In this document: one piece after another, positions 1 to 11,525 of the stretch
How the letters are laid out: every line of letters begins with the position of its first letter
How positions within the stretch are numbered: position 1 is the first letter of the stretch
Source: Straminergon stramineum
Lineage: Eukaryota; Streptophyta; Bryopsida; Hypnales; Calliergonaceae
Assembly (NCBI GenBank): GCA_963920665.1
Contig: OY987266.1
Span: 21,440,248 to 21,504,247 of the forward strand
Direction of reading: 5' to 3'
DNA length: 64,000 nt
Program-made: the position numbers and the translations under genes
Notes under the pieces: generated by a model
The model's input: the letters and a program-made list of their open reading frames with translations, nothing else
Told to the model about the DNA's origin: nothing
Databases searched by the model: none

Positions 1-427
1 GAGGGTCCCATTCATCCATCTCTTGTGTTGTGAATTGTGACATCTCGCCCGCCTCATTCGTGGTGGAAACGTAGAAGACTACTGCCCCATTATGGTATCC
101 ACAAGCAAACTCTTGCTCAAGAAATTGCACGTCACATGAGAGAGTCGGTCGCACCATTGGCATAGCAACAAGCCGGCAAAGAGGAATCGGAAATCGGAAC
201 ATGTGTTCTAGCTTCATCCTCAACGCATTGATGGTGGAGACGGAGTCTACTTTCTGCAGCCTTCGCAGGTCATCCTCCAACAAGTCTTTCTCCTCTTCGT
301 CTAGCATATCCTCCTCCATTGGGTGTCCTTCTTCTTCTACTCCGATTTCGGGTTGGGTAGTATCATCGGTTCCTGGTGTCTCCACAATTCTATCATCTTG
401 AGTTACATTCATAGGCGACACATCCAT
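1..427 (-). CDS. Acidic hypothetical protein, terminal exon(s), truncated at window edge
   Basis: An open minus-strand frame runs from 427 off the left edge. It begins directly after a good acceptor (pyrimidine-rich stretch ending in CAG, complement of 428-430) with codons reading MDVSPMNVTQDD. An acidic stretch follows (about residues 25-55, rich in E and D), then a segment with FRFPIPLCRLVAMP and a Cys/Tyr-rich part containing EQEFACGYHNGAVVFYVST, ending DEWDP at the edge. I do not recognise the family. It lies on the same strand as the exons at 687-1082 and 2914-3230 and is probably the next exon of that gene. The whole set is divergent from the MULE-like transposase starting at 3828, so it may be an accessory transposon protein. 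Function is unknown. Confidence 0.55.
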   Translation of the reverse strand, partial: MDVSPMNVTQDDRIVETPGTDDTTQPEIGVEEEGHPMEEDMLDEEEKDLLEDDLRRLQKVDSVSTINALRMKLEHMFRFPIPLCRLVAMPMVRPTLSCDVQFLEQEFACGYHNGAVVFYVSTTNEAGEMSQFTTQEMDEWDP

Positions 428-686
428 CTGCCAAGGCAACCACAAAATAGCATGACCAAATAGGCATGGATAGGAATAAATGTACATGAGATATACCAAG
501 GACAAACTCCACGGCAATGGACCCAACGCATCACTTGTATGACCAATTGAAACATCATTTGTAAGAAAATTTTGAAAGATGTTCAAAATATGGTTTCCTC
601 AAAGGTCACACCTAGCATAAACCATACTTTGAAACTGTAAATGACATCAAGTCTGGTCAACCCTCAAGAATCTCAACATCACTATC

Positions 687-1082
687 TCAATCCGAGCTCA
701 ACAAAATAATGACCTCTCCATGCCTACCCACACTATCGGTACAATCCCATTCCTCAAACGAGGGACTAACGATGGACATGGACGTCTGTGGCTCTAAGCT
801 ATATTCGGTATCAGAACTCTTAGAGGAAAATTCTGGGTGCATGCGTTTGCGAGTATATTCTGCAATGAGATGACCCGGCCAATTGGTATTCCGACTAAGC
901 TTCGAGTCTTGAGAAGCCCTAGGTGGAAGAGAAGCACCATTTCTAATATTTTGAGCCCTTACCAAGTCCTCCTCCTCGCCCCCTTCGTCTTCCGAATCAC
1001 TTGATACATCGATGTCTTCATCCATTGGAGTTTTCGGCTCGGATTGCTCTCCAGCGTCATCCTCTGTGCGACGCGTCACTAA
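687..1082 (-). CDS. Acidic hypothetical protein, internal exon
   Basis: The open minus-strand frame starts after an acceptor TAG (complement of 1083-1085) and reads LVTRRTEDDAGEQSEPKTPM, then a strongly acidic serine-rich run (VSSDSEDEGGEEEDLV), ending at a TGA near 687 or spliced out slightly earlier (a GT lies in the GRHGEV codons). It joins in phase 0 to the donor at 2913 of the upstream exon. The composition (acidic and serine-rich, with basic patches) suggests a nuclear protein, but no domain is recognised. Its exon status rests on matching intron phase and splice signals only. Confidence 0.45.
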   Translation of the reverse strand, partial: LVTRRTEDDAGEQSEPKTPMDEDIDVSSDSEDEGGEEEDLVRAQNIRNGASLPPRASQDSKLSRNTNWPGHLIAEYTRKRMHPEFSSKSSDTEYSLEPQTSMSIVSPSFEEWDCTDSVGRHGEVIILLSSD

Positions 1083-1158
1083 CTACAACAAGGCAGACGG
1101 TAATCCGCTAGTTCCTTCAAAAACCTGAAACCAAAATTATGTAAGATGCATTAAACTA

Positions 1159-1768
1159 CCAAGGTCAAGTCGGACCCAACTGAACCCCTGGGCATGTCTG
1201 CTCGACCCCCCAAAAGTGGGACCCCATACTTTTCACATTCAAATTCCCACGACAAGCACAATTCTCAAAACCAAAACTAAAAGGGAAGGACCAGCTCGCG
1301 CAGACAGAGGGGTGGACTCGCATTCTTGTGAATCGTGATCGGGACAAGGTAGAGCCTTGTGCCCAGGGCACCGCGAGGCCATCACCGCCACCGCGGCCCC
1401 TCTCACCCGCTCCCTGTGAGTTCGCAGCGGCTCATGAAAATCCTCGGGTCCCATTTTTTGGGGGTGGAGCGGGCACCTGCCAAGGTCAAGTCAGATCCGA
1501 TTGAACCCCTGGGCATGTCTGCTCCACCCCCCAAAAGTGGGACCCCATACTTTTCACATTCAAATTCCCACGACAAGCACAGTTCTCAAAACCAAAACTA
1601 AAAGGGAAGGACCAGCTCGCACAGACAGAGGGGTGGACTCGCATTCTTGTGAATCGTGATCGGGACAAGGTAGAGCCTTGTGCCCAAGGCACCGCGAGGC
1701 CATCACCGCCACCGCGGCCCCTCTCACCCGCTCCCTGTGAGTTCGCAGCGGCTCATGAAAATCCTCGG
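1159..1768. repeat. Two-copy 321-bp direct tandem duplication, GC-rich
   Basis: The segment beginning CCAAGGTCAAGTC at 1159 starts again at 1480 (CCAAGGTCAAGTC) and continues nearly identically to about 1768. Differences are a handful of substitutions, so the duplication is recent. Each unit also carries an internal inverted repeat: a CCCCCCAAAAGTGGGACCCC block near 1207-1226 is mirrored by GGGTCCCATTTTTTGGGGG near 1446-1464. It lies in the proposed 1.8-kb intron of the left-end gene. The reading frames in it are duplicated on both strands and I treat them as shadows. Confidence 0.85.
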
Positions 1769-1769
1769 G

Positions 1770-2800
1770 GTTTTGAGAATGCCTTGGATTCAGAATTCTA
1801 CTATCAAAGTTTCAACGTGAATTTTGTCCTCAGAGATTGGGCATGAATTCGAACCTTCTGTTGGCCACCGAGCTTGCGTGTCCGCAACATTGGCGTCGCT
1901 TCCACGTCCTTCACGTCATCTTTTGCACGGCTTCGTGTTGCAAGCTTCCCTAGTGCGCTCTCCTCCCTCTGCACTCGTGTCATGGCGGACGCCCCGTGAG
2001 AATTCGACCACAACTCACACACTCCTTCACATTTGCAATTCTGAATTTTGAGAGGGGGAAGGCGGCCGCGCCCAAGAGGTGGGGCTCGGCAATGTGCGGG
2101 GGGTGGAGAGCATCGATCGGGGTGACGATGAGTTGGCGGGGACCTGAAATTAGAAAGTGCAGGGAGGTAGGGATGGATGCCCAGGCCGCGGCCTGCATCG
2201 GCGAGGCTTAGGACTGGAGTGAAAAATTTGAACTAGCGGGGACGGCGGGTGGTCCGGTCGATCCTCTCTGCCTTCTTTTAATATCCATATCCCTCCAGAA
2301 CCAGCGGCACTGGATTCATAGAGGGCATGAACTTTTGAAAATGACGACCTCACCGAGAACGTGAATGACGAAATCTAGCCATGCAAGACTTTCGCCATGT
2401 ACGCGGTGGTTGTGACAACGCAGTCACCCGCGGGGCTTTGCTTGGGCTTGGCCGCACTCAGACCAGACAAAGGACGACATTTTTAATTTGCGTATCTTAT
2501 GTACGTTAAAGGTCTAGGATGTTTCTATCTTTGTAAATTCTACAAAGTAATCCAATTGTTGATCTTATTCCTTTATTTTTTATATGCCAAATTTCAGGGA
2601 TGGAGAGCATGATTCCTAACCGTAAAAACGGCCAACTACTTTTGTACAGTCAGAGTCTACGTTTCTTCCCAAAATCCTTCCTCTTGCGACGAAGACTAAT
2701 CACTTGTCTCTCTCAGGGGATCCACGGTTTGCCCCAAACTGAATTTTATTGGTAATTGAGTATCCCTATGGGATCTCGTGTTTTCCTAATTGTTCAATTT
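1770..2800. other. Non-coding stretch, moderately GC-rich then AT-rich
   Basis: Several short open frames overlap on both strands and none resembles a known family. The segment lies inside the proposed large intron of the left-end minus-strand gene. Nothing else is visible. Confidence 0.4.
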
Positions 2801-2913
2801 CACAAACGCATTGGACACATTGATTCCCAGAATCCTAAACCTCCTTTGTACAAGAAAAGAGCGGAGAATGTCAATTGGGACATTGAAATAGCAAACATGG
2901 AATTAGTACTCAC

Positions 2914-3230
2914 AATGGCACTGGAGTTGTCTTCTTCTTGCTTCCGGTTGACACCTGATTCCTCTAGCATGGGCTGACTTCCAACTACGTTTTTTGGTGC
3001 GGGGCCTTCCTCTCCACTACATCCTCCACCAGCAAAGCGAAGGGACTTCCTCGGCTCTCCAGGTGTAGACTGAGAAGTCCTAGACACTACCTTCTTCTTG
3101 TTCATCTTGGACTTCTTCAAAGCCTTGGAGGAGGAGAAAAAACAACTACGACGCCTCTTTCTACTCCTCACGTCAATGGGCACAAGTTCAGCTCCTGGGG
3201 ATTCCCCAAGCATAAGGGCAAAGAACTCTA
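2914..3230 (-). CDS. Basic, NLS-containing exon of the same hypothetical gene
   Basis: The minus-strand frame contains a lysine/arginine-rich block (SRKRRRSCFFSSSKALKKSK) that looks like a bipartite nuclear localisation signal, followed by a proline/serine-rich tail. It ends in codons for SSAI directly before a GTGAGT donor (complement of 2908-2913). The 5' boundary is uncertain: acceptor-like TAGs are visible near 3230 and 3255. A possible first exon lies at about 3320-3409, beginning with a real ATG (MKWSKYAWLPEEHQGNYQIH). If the model is right, the gene is transcribed away from the MULE-like transposase, sharing about 420 bp of upstream DNA with it. Confidence 0.45.
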
Positions 3231-3319
3231 CATGAAACCTCCCTCTCCTCTCTACAACCGATGAGATGATGACCAATTAAAATGCACATGGCGATGTTGA
3301 GACACAAAACATATGCACT

Positions 3320-3409
3320 TTTTTTAGCGCTTTGGCCCAAGTGTTCTACATGGATTTGATAATTTCCTTGGTGCTCCTCGGGCAACCAAGCGTATTTACT
3401 CCACTTCAT
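3320..3409 (-). CDS. Possible first exon of the left-end hypothetical gene
   Basis: A short open frame begins with ATG (complement of 3407-3409), codes for a tryptophan-containing start (MKWSKYAWLPEEHQ) and runs into AAAAAAA followed by GTGCAT, a weak donor. It lies upstream of, and on the same strand as, the basic exon at 2914-3230. No homologue is recognised. Confidence 0.3.
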
Positions 3410-3827
3410 GGAAGGGCGTTTAATGTGCCGCTTAGAGGCAATTAAATAGGTGGGGGATTTCTAGATCAACCGACACAATTATTTTTGCTCTTCTTTCAAT
3501 GCATGGGTGACGGATGTAGTGCCTCCACTTAATGAAAGGTAACAAATAAATGATGAGGCCATTTCAGTTTTCCCAAGGTCACGGACATGGAATAAAGGAC
3601 TACTTGGACGGCGGGCCATAATGGGCAGATACCTCTAGCGGTGGATTTTATCTCTCAAATAAGATGATTAATTATCATACCTACCCTAATTAACGTATTG
3701 CTCACCCAAATTTAAATTCCAAAATGAAAGGCTACTACATAAGGCCATTTGAATTTGGATGCCTTAACTAATCCCAAATTTTCATTGCCTCTCAACGTCC
3801 ATCAACTCTTGCTTGTGTTCCACGAGG

Positions 3828-6800
3828 ATGGCTTGTATTAGAGTGCATGGTCAAGATGCTCCGCTTGTGTTTCCCGTAGACGATGGACAATTAGCCAAGG
3901 TCATGAGTCACCTCCTATACGTACGCTTCAAATTTGTAGAGTCCTCCATCTACATTGAAGAGGAAAAATTGTCCCAGTCAGGTGAATTGGTGCAATCCAT
4001 TTCGGTTGTCAAGAATCTAGATGGAGATAGCCATTGCTGGTACCTAGCCCTAGGGAACTATAGGGCTTATGGACTTCTGCTTTCCATGCTAGGGGTTTCA
4101 ACAGAAATTTGGAGTCGACAGTCGGATAACTCCACAGTCGACATGCCATATGTTGCACGCACGGTGACACCCAGTCCACCTCATGAGGGCTTCCCGTTGC
4201 TCCCTGAGAGTACAATTCTACGGTCAATGAAGGTAGAGAAACTAGAATCCATCATAGAATTGTCGAGTGAATCAGAAGGGGAGTCACCTAATGTGATGCT
4301 TGAAAAGAAACAATGCCCAATCCCTTTTGAGTCGAGGGAAGAGGCTTCTACACACTCAGAACCAAACACCCCCTACTATAGTCCAACCCCATCGCTATTG
4401 TCACGTCCTCCAGTGCACCCATCACCGACTCAACAAGTCAGCATAATGGAGTGCTTGAAGAGATTGGCGACCATGCGGCGTTCTCGGAATGAACTGTCCA
4501 ACATAGATGTTGACGCCGTCAAGCACCACCGTGTGCAGTACTTGCCAACTCATTTCAACGGGGACGTCATCTTCGAATTGCCCCCGTGTCGATCTACATC
4601 CTCCTCCTCGGCGGCCAAGAACCTCGAGGGAATGGACAGGCGGTACGACGGACACCCGTGGTGTAAGCTGATGACCACGAACATTCACAATTTCGACAAC
4701 CTCAAGTTCCGTAAGTCATACTGCGTTGGACACCTTGCTTGTCAAAATCCTAAATGTGATTATGTGAAAAGGGCTTCCAAAATGAACGAAACGGAGTGGA
4801 CCGGTTACACGGTTTGCCCTTTTGGTAAAGGGGGGACTCCTCCCAAAGATTGTACTCTAGTATGCAAAGTTTGCAAGAGCCCCCCTCTGTGCTTGAATAC
4901 ATGTGATGCTAGAATATACTACGTATATTGCGAGAATGAAAAAATGACTAGGGCCGCTATACACTTCGGAGATCATACGCACCCTGTAGCGAAGGGCGTG
5001 TATAGAGACTCCGCAGAGAAAATCTCGGGACTCATTGCACAACAAGTGGCCAAAACGCCCACGGCCACCAACTCAGCAATTGCACTCTCCGCCAGCAAAG
5101 AGTTCTTCACGAACTATTTGTTTCACAATGGAGAGGGGGAGAAAGAGATGTTGAAGGGAGAGGAGCTAGAGGAAGTCATGGATCGATTCCAATATCTTAG
5201 CAGTCCGAACATTAGGAATGTCATTTCATCGTTTCGCTCCAATAACAAGGGAGGGGTCATCGACAACATCATGACAATGAAGAAAGAGTCAAAGTTCGAG
5301 TTCATACATGATAGTGTCTTCCCAAGATAGGGAAGGGAGAAGGTCTACCTCTTCAAAATGCTCACAGAAGGACCCGGAAGTGGAGTGGACCTCGTCAAAC
5401 GAATGCAACCAGGAGGGGATTTACAAAACACATGGATAATGTTTGACCATGTCAAATGCGTCAACGAGTGGAGCACAATGGCATGCCACGTGTACGATGC
5501 GGAGTACAAAAAAGTCATGACCGTGGCCACCTGTGATATGCAATCGGAGAACACAAAGATCCAAGTCCAGTTCTGGAGATCTCTAAACACGGTCATGGAA
5601 AGACATGGAGTGGAACACACCAACTTTAAAGGATTCATGGCTGACAGCGCCATGGCCAATTGGAATGCAGCACGAATTGTCTACGGAAGTGGGTCGCCCG
5701 ATGAGAAAATGGAGAATCGCGAGAGAACGTGCTTGCTACATTGGAGTAGTTCGCTCCACAAGCATACCCAAAAGCACATCAAAGAAGCATTCCAACAACA
5801 ACACATTACCCTCTGCAAACAATACAAAGAATCCAAGACTGTCGAAGAAGCAGAGACCTGGTACCTCGCAATTCGATCTTGGTGGTTGTCATCGGGTGCT
5901 GCAAGTGAAGAAGACCTTCACCACTTGGACCACTGGCTAGCCTTCTGGCATTTTCGATACCTACAGTGGGGAGGCTTCATGACTATGGTAAGTGACTTCG
6001 TAAGTTGATTTTGAATTATCCGTTCTCCTCTATCTAAAGCGGTTGTTGAAAAATAGAGGTGTACCCTCCAAACTTAGAGGCATGTACGTCGCGACTTTGA
6101 TTGAGAATATTCCTGTAGGAATTACTTTTACCCTTTACAAATTCATTGATGAGCATGTGAGGGGGGACCCAAATGAGGGGTTCAAGGATAGGGCACCCAG
6201 ACCTCAGTCGAATCCGATCGAAGGTTCTAGGCTCAATTATGTTATTTTATTTTGGGAGACTCCCACTCCAGAAGGAGCTCTTGGACCCCCTCCTCAGAAT
6301 CTCATGTTAGTCTTTTTCCTCCAAAGTAGACGTCTTGTGTAGTACTCATTCGTAGAGAAAAGAATCTCTTTTGTATTTTTACATTTACAAACGTCTTGCT
6401 GTGTAAGCAAATGAGGTTCATACATTTGCAATTAGTCCAAGATGATCACATGGGCTATTAACCCTCGAAACTGAAATTTGATGTCCTCACTCATGTGTTA
6501 CGGACGGATGGATTTGTAGAAATTGAGTTTGGAGGAGATGACCGACCTACCTTTCTACAATTTGTCTGAAACGGTTCACAACAAATGGCTTCAAATGTTG
6601 GGAAAGAGAGGAAACAACCTCTTTGACGCAACTTGCGATGACAGCATTCGTGCATGGATGCAAATGACCAACTATCGGGCATACCTCAAAGGACATGATC
6701 TGGATTAGGGCCATCCAAGGGGGAGCTCAAACTCAGAGCTGCGAGACGAAGTGGATGTCCCAAGAAAATTGCAGAAGCGTTGAACACGTTGCCTGGAGCA

Positions 6801-7907
6801 GAGGGAGTGGGAACAAGAATACCACACTTGGAAGGAGAGGAAATCTTTGGGAGCACAAAGAGGAAGTTGGACATACCCATCGGTGATGCCGGAGATTCAC
6901 ATAGACCAGACAAAGTGAACTTCTCTCAACCACGTGTGAGAACTAGGTCCACAACGGCTTCTCTTCAATCTTTGGAGGGCCCAAGTGAACAACCTCAAAC
7001 CCAAAACCCTAAACATGTCACTACAGCATTTGAAAGTGACTATGACACCTCCAAGTGGCACATTGCTAGGATCAGCCACAAGTCCAATGCAAAATGCCAT
7101 GCTCAACAACGGACCACCAACATCAAGTGCGCCTCCAAAATCGCAAGGGGAAAGAAGGGAACACCAGCTCCAACCTATCGGGGCAGAAAGGAAGATTATG
7201 GGAGCAAGCGGGAGGTGGTGGTCGACTTCTGGTTCTGTTGGGATGACATTGAACGATGTGTGAAGGGTACAAAAAGGAAGTGGGTCATTGACTGGCCTGA
7301 GGTACCAAAGGTGTGGCCCATTCTCAGTGGGACCAACCTCAATAGGGAGGAGACTCTGCTCCTGCAACATGCAGGCTTCCACCTTCAGGAAAGGCCGACA
7401 TTGTCCCCACGGCGACTCTTCACTATGTCGAAGGTTTTCCAAACTGTCTCCTACGACCAACCAATGCCCAAAAACCCGGATGCATATCCAATGGTTAGGA
7501 ACAACCGAACCATTTGGAGGATAGCCAATGCACCAACTACGGAACAACGGAACAAGTGGGAAAGTGCGGCAAATGTTAAAGGACAAATTGTGGGAGTCAC
7601 CTTGCTCCCCTTTCCAGGCCTTGGTGCAATAGTGGCACTTGAGACAGGGACAAACACAAATAGAAACATCTATCGAATTACAGTGGGTATGTTCCCCACG
7701 TGCACATGCCCAGACTTCGTGAATATGGTTGTTTTAGCTATTGGAGGTCGACATCAATACGTGAATTACAAACACCTATACTACTTATATAGGTACTTCT
7801 GCAAGATGGACATCCATGAAGACAAATTCATGCATGCACCTAGTTATAGCTTCAATGAATTGCAGCTACTCCTAGTTCGAGCAGGAATCATTACAGTTCC
7901 AGCATAG
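3828..7907 (+). pseudogene. MULE-like transposase (zinc finger, DDE, SWIM-like), disrupted
   Basis: The frame opens at ATG 3828. Residues ~295-395 carry an FLYWCH/WRKY-GCM1-like zinc-binding region (CVGHLACQNPKCDYV, then CKVCKSPPLCLNTC and HFGDHTH). After an in-frame TAG at 5328-5330 the same frame continues through the catalytic part: FDHVK, FMADSAMANWNA (second Asp) and CLLHW (the C-x2-H seen in MULEs). A GTAAGT donor at 5988 ends the exon, and a downstream exon starts after TAG 6517-6519 (NLSETVHNKWLQ). A frame slip near 6695-6705 leads into the last frame, which ends at 7907 with a SWIM-like block (CTCPDF ... KHLYYLY). MULE transposases cut and paste DNA in the nucleus. Here a stop, a frame slip and a missing SWIM cysteine indicate a dead copy. 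MULE is preferred over KDZ-type elements, but family assignment within the DDE group is inference. Confidence 0.7.
5988..6519 (+). other. Probable intron or insertion inside the MULE-like transposase
   Basis: It is bounded by GTAAGT at 5988 and a TAG at 6517-6519. Inside is a 99-codon open frame (6043-6342; begins LKNRGVPSKLRGMYVATLIE) that could be transposase sequence in another frame rather than true intron. Without a complete relative to compare, I cannot decide. Confidence 0.4.
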
Positions 7908-8079
7908 GCAACCCTACATTTATCCGTGTACTTCAATTACATAGTATTCATTCACACATATTGCAATTGAAATGATTTGCACTGTACTAAGGGAAAATTT
8001 TAATGCATTCATGAAATATAGAAGCATGTTTGATAAGTGAAGTGCTTTGTTGCCAATTCATAGAAATGACTATATTTCC

Positions 8080-8370
8080 AATTTTTTTTTTTCCTAGTTT
8101 CAAAATTTCTTCACAGTCTTTTTACTTCCAATGCGTTCCTATTCGTTTTCGCATTTTTTTAATTTAAATTTTTATTTAATTTTTGTGTCCCCAATTTTCT
8201 TTTCCCAATTCTTTTCCTTTCCCCCTTTTTTTTCCTTTCCCCATTTTTTTTTCTCTTCCCCTTTTTTTTCCTTTTTCCCCTTTTTTTTCCTTTTCCAATT
8301 TTTTTCCTTTTTCCCTTTTTTCCCTTTCTTCATTCCTTGGATTCCTCTTTTCTTTTCCTTTCAACATTTC
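8080..8370. repeat. Polypyrimidine low-complexity tract
   Basis: About 290 bases consist almost only of T and C in runs such as TTTTTTTTCCTTTTCCCC. The open frames across it on both strands (Phe/Pro-rich on plus, Lys/Glu/Gly-rich on minus) are artefacts of this composition. Confidence 0.9.
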
Positions 8371-8822
8371 GTTTATCTTCTCCATTCTCTACAATTTGGA
8401 GGAGGATGTCAACATTTTGGCAGTTCTTACAATTGTAAAGAGAAATGAATTTCATAATTGTAAATTATGTAAACCACCGGAACTTAAGATTCGAGTCCAA
8501 AGCTGACCTTTAATCCACCATGGATTGTACTCATCATTTCCCCTAAACCTTCAGGTTCTCTACTCACCCTACACATATGCACTTATACAAACTCGCCCCT
8601 AAACCCAATTGTTCCAGAATACCCTAAACCAAACCCTATGTATTCAAATTAGGTAGTGAAAACATCACAACTAAGTTGTGTCCAAATGGCATCTATCTAT
8701 AATACCGAAACCATGTAACATATTTCCCATTATAATCATTGAAGTAAGTGTTGCATATTTCCAATAAAATTTGACAATCTTTTCCCAAAGTAATAAGCAA
8801 TTTCAGAGGAATAAAAAATAAC

Positions 8823-9025
8823 TCATTCCAAAGTCCACGGTTTTAGGGGACACGGTCATAGGTCACAATATTCACTTAAAATAGGAAATTTTTGTCTATT
8901 TTGGGAGAAAAAATGAACAAAAAATATTTGGGGGCAAAAAATAGCCCCCAAAAAGTTTTGGAGGCTCTAGGCTCACATACTCCACGCTCACAGCTCACAG
9001 GCTCACGGCTCTAAGCTCACACGCT
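8823..9025 (+). repeat. Putative transposon terminal region with GCTCACAG array (copy 1)
   Basis: The segment starts with TTCCAAAGTCCACGG and CACGGTCATAGGTC, then a run of GGCTCACA-type octamers (8963-9022). Similar blocks occur at 26996-27110 (same orientation) and 18035-18265 (inverted). This copy lies immediately 5' of the piggyBac coding trace and could be that element's left end. No TTAA duplication could be confirmed. Confidence 0.5.
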
Positions 9026-9097
9026 AGCGTCGTTGCACCCTCGTGGACCGAAGGAGATGTTATTGGAGAGGGTACTCATTGGGGTACTAGAAAGTGG

Positions 9098-11525
9098 ATG
9101 GTGGTTTGCAACCTCAGTGGTAACCATTGTGAATGCCACATGGATGAGGTGGATGTACGCCTTGCAATTGGACCACATGAATGTGCTATGGGAAGTGAGG
9201 GTGGCCATGGTTATGGGTGGATTAAGCGCAAGGCCAACTTCAATCCTTTTTCTTTAGGCCAACCGGTAATGGCCATAGAGAAGACATAGGCGAATGATCC
9301 GGAAAGAGGGCAAGCTAGCGATACTCATATATTGGAGCTTGACAATTATCTTTATGATAGTGAAGGTGCGGATCAGACAGAGCATGTGCAAAACAACACG
9401 ATTATGGTTCCAAATGCACAGGAGCCCAATATCATGCGGATGGTAGCAGATGCTCCAATAGTGGATTATGATTTTCCTTCAGATGTGGAAGGAGTCGATG
9501 GAACACAAGATTCCAAAGCACGAACTACCTTCCCTAGGGTAAGTACATGCCTTCGAACTTACATGTTGGATATTAACAAAGATGAGGGAGTGCTCACCAC
9601 AATGTTCCACATAATCAAGGTTTAGATGATGTCGATTCTAGTGACTTAGAGTGGTTTCTGGACTACTGTAACACTCTTGAGAGCGACGATTCCAATTGGG
9701 AAGATAATATTGACATTCAACCATATCCAGTGGATGATGGTCTTAGTAATTGGTGCATGCAGTTAGAGGCATTTGCACCGGAGTACTTAGAGATAGACAA
9801 ACTCGCATGATACTACCGGGAGTCCGCGTGGAATTCTACAAGCGTGGACTTTGTTAGGAGTCGTGACGATTTCTGTGGACCACCTCCTACTTTGAAATAT
9901 CCAACAGTTTCTGGATTGCCACAACTTGAATGTGTGTTTAACTTATATTAGTCAGAATGTACTTTAGATCGTATCATGCTAGAAACCAACAGGTATGCCA
10001 CAACTATTTTGCCGCCTACATTAAATCAAGCAAAGCATACAAATGGCGGTCTTTCTTGGAAAGATGTAACCCGCTCTGACATTCGAGGTTGGATAGGGAA
10101 TTGTATCCTTATGGGTTGTAAGAAGCTTCCTAGTGTGCATCATTATTGGATGAAAAGCCAAGATTTAATTTATTGCCAAGTCATTTCTCAAGTCATGACA
10201 TTGGCTAGATGGGAAATCATCCTCATTTGTCTCCACTTGGTGGACAATAGTAGTATTGAGCGGGACCTTGGACATCCAAATTTTGATAGGATTGCCAAAA
10301 CATGATGGTTATTAGACAATTTCATGGAGGTGTCTAAAGAGATTTACAACCTTGATAGAGAGATTATGGTTGATGAGTGTGTTGTCCCCTACAAAGGACG
10401 CTATTGTTTTATTAGACAATTCATGGCTGATAAACCAGTTCGGTTTGGCATTAAAGTTTGGTTATTAGCAAGCTCAAAGAGTAGGTTTGTTTGGAAAATT
10501 GAAGTTTATTTTGGAAAGGGTACTGGCACTGGGGAGCACGGACTTGGATATCATGTTGCTCAAAGGATGTTAAACGGACTTGAGCATAGAGGGCATCATG
10601 TTGTATTGGACAACCTCTTTGCTAGTGTTAACTTGTTTCATGAGTTAATGGTGAAGGGAGTGTGGGCAACTAGGATGGTAAGACGGACTAGTAAGAATCT
10701 GCCAAGTGGGCTTTATAGAGATTCTAATAGCGAGGTTCGAGGATCTATATTTATTCGCGTTCACGTGCATTGCCAAATGGATATAGTATCTTGGCAAGAT
10801 AAGAAACTCGTGACTTTATTAAGTACTACGGTTGCACCTTGGGCTCTTGAAGTAAAGGTCCTTAGGCGAATATTTGGTTTGCATAGACAATTGAAGGTTC
10901 CATCATCTCCAATGCATAAAGCATATGTGGAATACATGAGGGGAGTTGATTTTACTAATCAACTATGAGGAAACTATTCGTCGCAACTTTGATGTCATAA
11001 ATGGTGGATCAAAATATTCCATTTACTGATTGATCAATCAATGGTAAATTCCTATGTTACTTGGATTCACGAGATGGAAGAATTAGGATTGAAGTATATG
11101 ACTCATTTAGCTTTTAAGATTGACGTTGGAAAGTCCCTTATACAAGATGCTACTAACACTAGGTGCCGATAGTGACATTTGCTGCCCTCTAAACCACGGC
11201 GTCCTTCTACTACACATGCCCATTTCCGGTCATTGCTTAAGAGATGTTGTGTAGTTTGCGGTCATCTTCAACGATGGTATTGCCAAGCATGTGGGAGCAA
11301 GTGGATGTGTCGTTAGGATTGCTACCTTGCACATCACCAAACATTACATCAGAAGGGAAATTTCTAGAAACTAAGTTGTTTTTAAAACCATTGCTTTCTT
11401 GGCAAGCTAGTACCAAGAAGAAGCCTTTGACTTGGGTAAACGAGGACTACAATCATGCCTTAGAGAAAGCAGAAGAAGACGTGAAGCATGGTTTAACACC
11501 AACAAATCGTCGTCGAAGCATGTAA
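9098..11525 (+). pseudogene. piggyBac (DDE_Tnp_1_7) transposase, multiply interrupted
   Basis: Collinear plus-strand frames reproduce a piggyBac transposase. The acidic N-terminal part runs at ~9100-9540 with a stop at 9287-9289 and a GTAAGT donor at about 9540. The core has ETNRYA near 9981, then DECVVPYKGR (10372), LDNLFAS (10605) and WQDKKLV (10793), which hold the three expected catalytic aspartates, then YMRGVDFTNQL before a TGA at 10966. The C-terminal cysteine-rich finger is readable at 11238-11320 (CCVVCG ... CQACG). piggyBac enzymes excise and insert precisely at TTAA. At least five in-frame stops (near 9287, 9808, 9948, 10303, 10966) make it inactive; several are TGA codons that may have decayed from CGA. 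The best-preserved stretch is 10324-10968 (214 codons). Confidence 0.85.

Noticed and set aside
1165..1692. Repeated 68-80 codon frames (MPWAQGSTLSRSRF and others)
   Set aside because: They come from the duplicated 321-bp unit, overlap on both strands and lack any domain.
6897..7586. 229-codon minus-strand frame
   Set aside because: It is antisense to the MULE-like C-terminal coding region, which has recognisable motifs on the plus strand.
8131..8506. Phe/Pro-rich and Lys/Glu-rich frames on both strands
   Set aside because: They are products of the polypyrimidine tract, not proteins.
8530..8645. CCCTAAAC-type fragments resembling plant telomere repeats
   Set aside because: They are scattered and interrupted by unrelated sequence; no run of tandem units exists.
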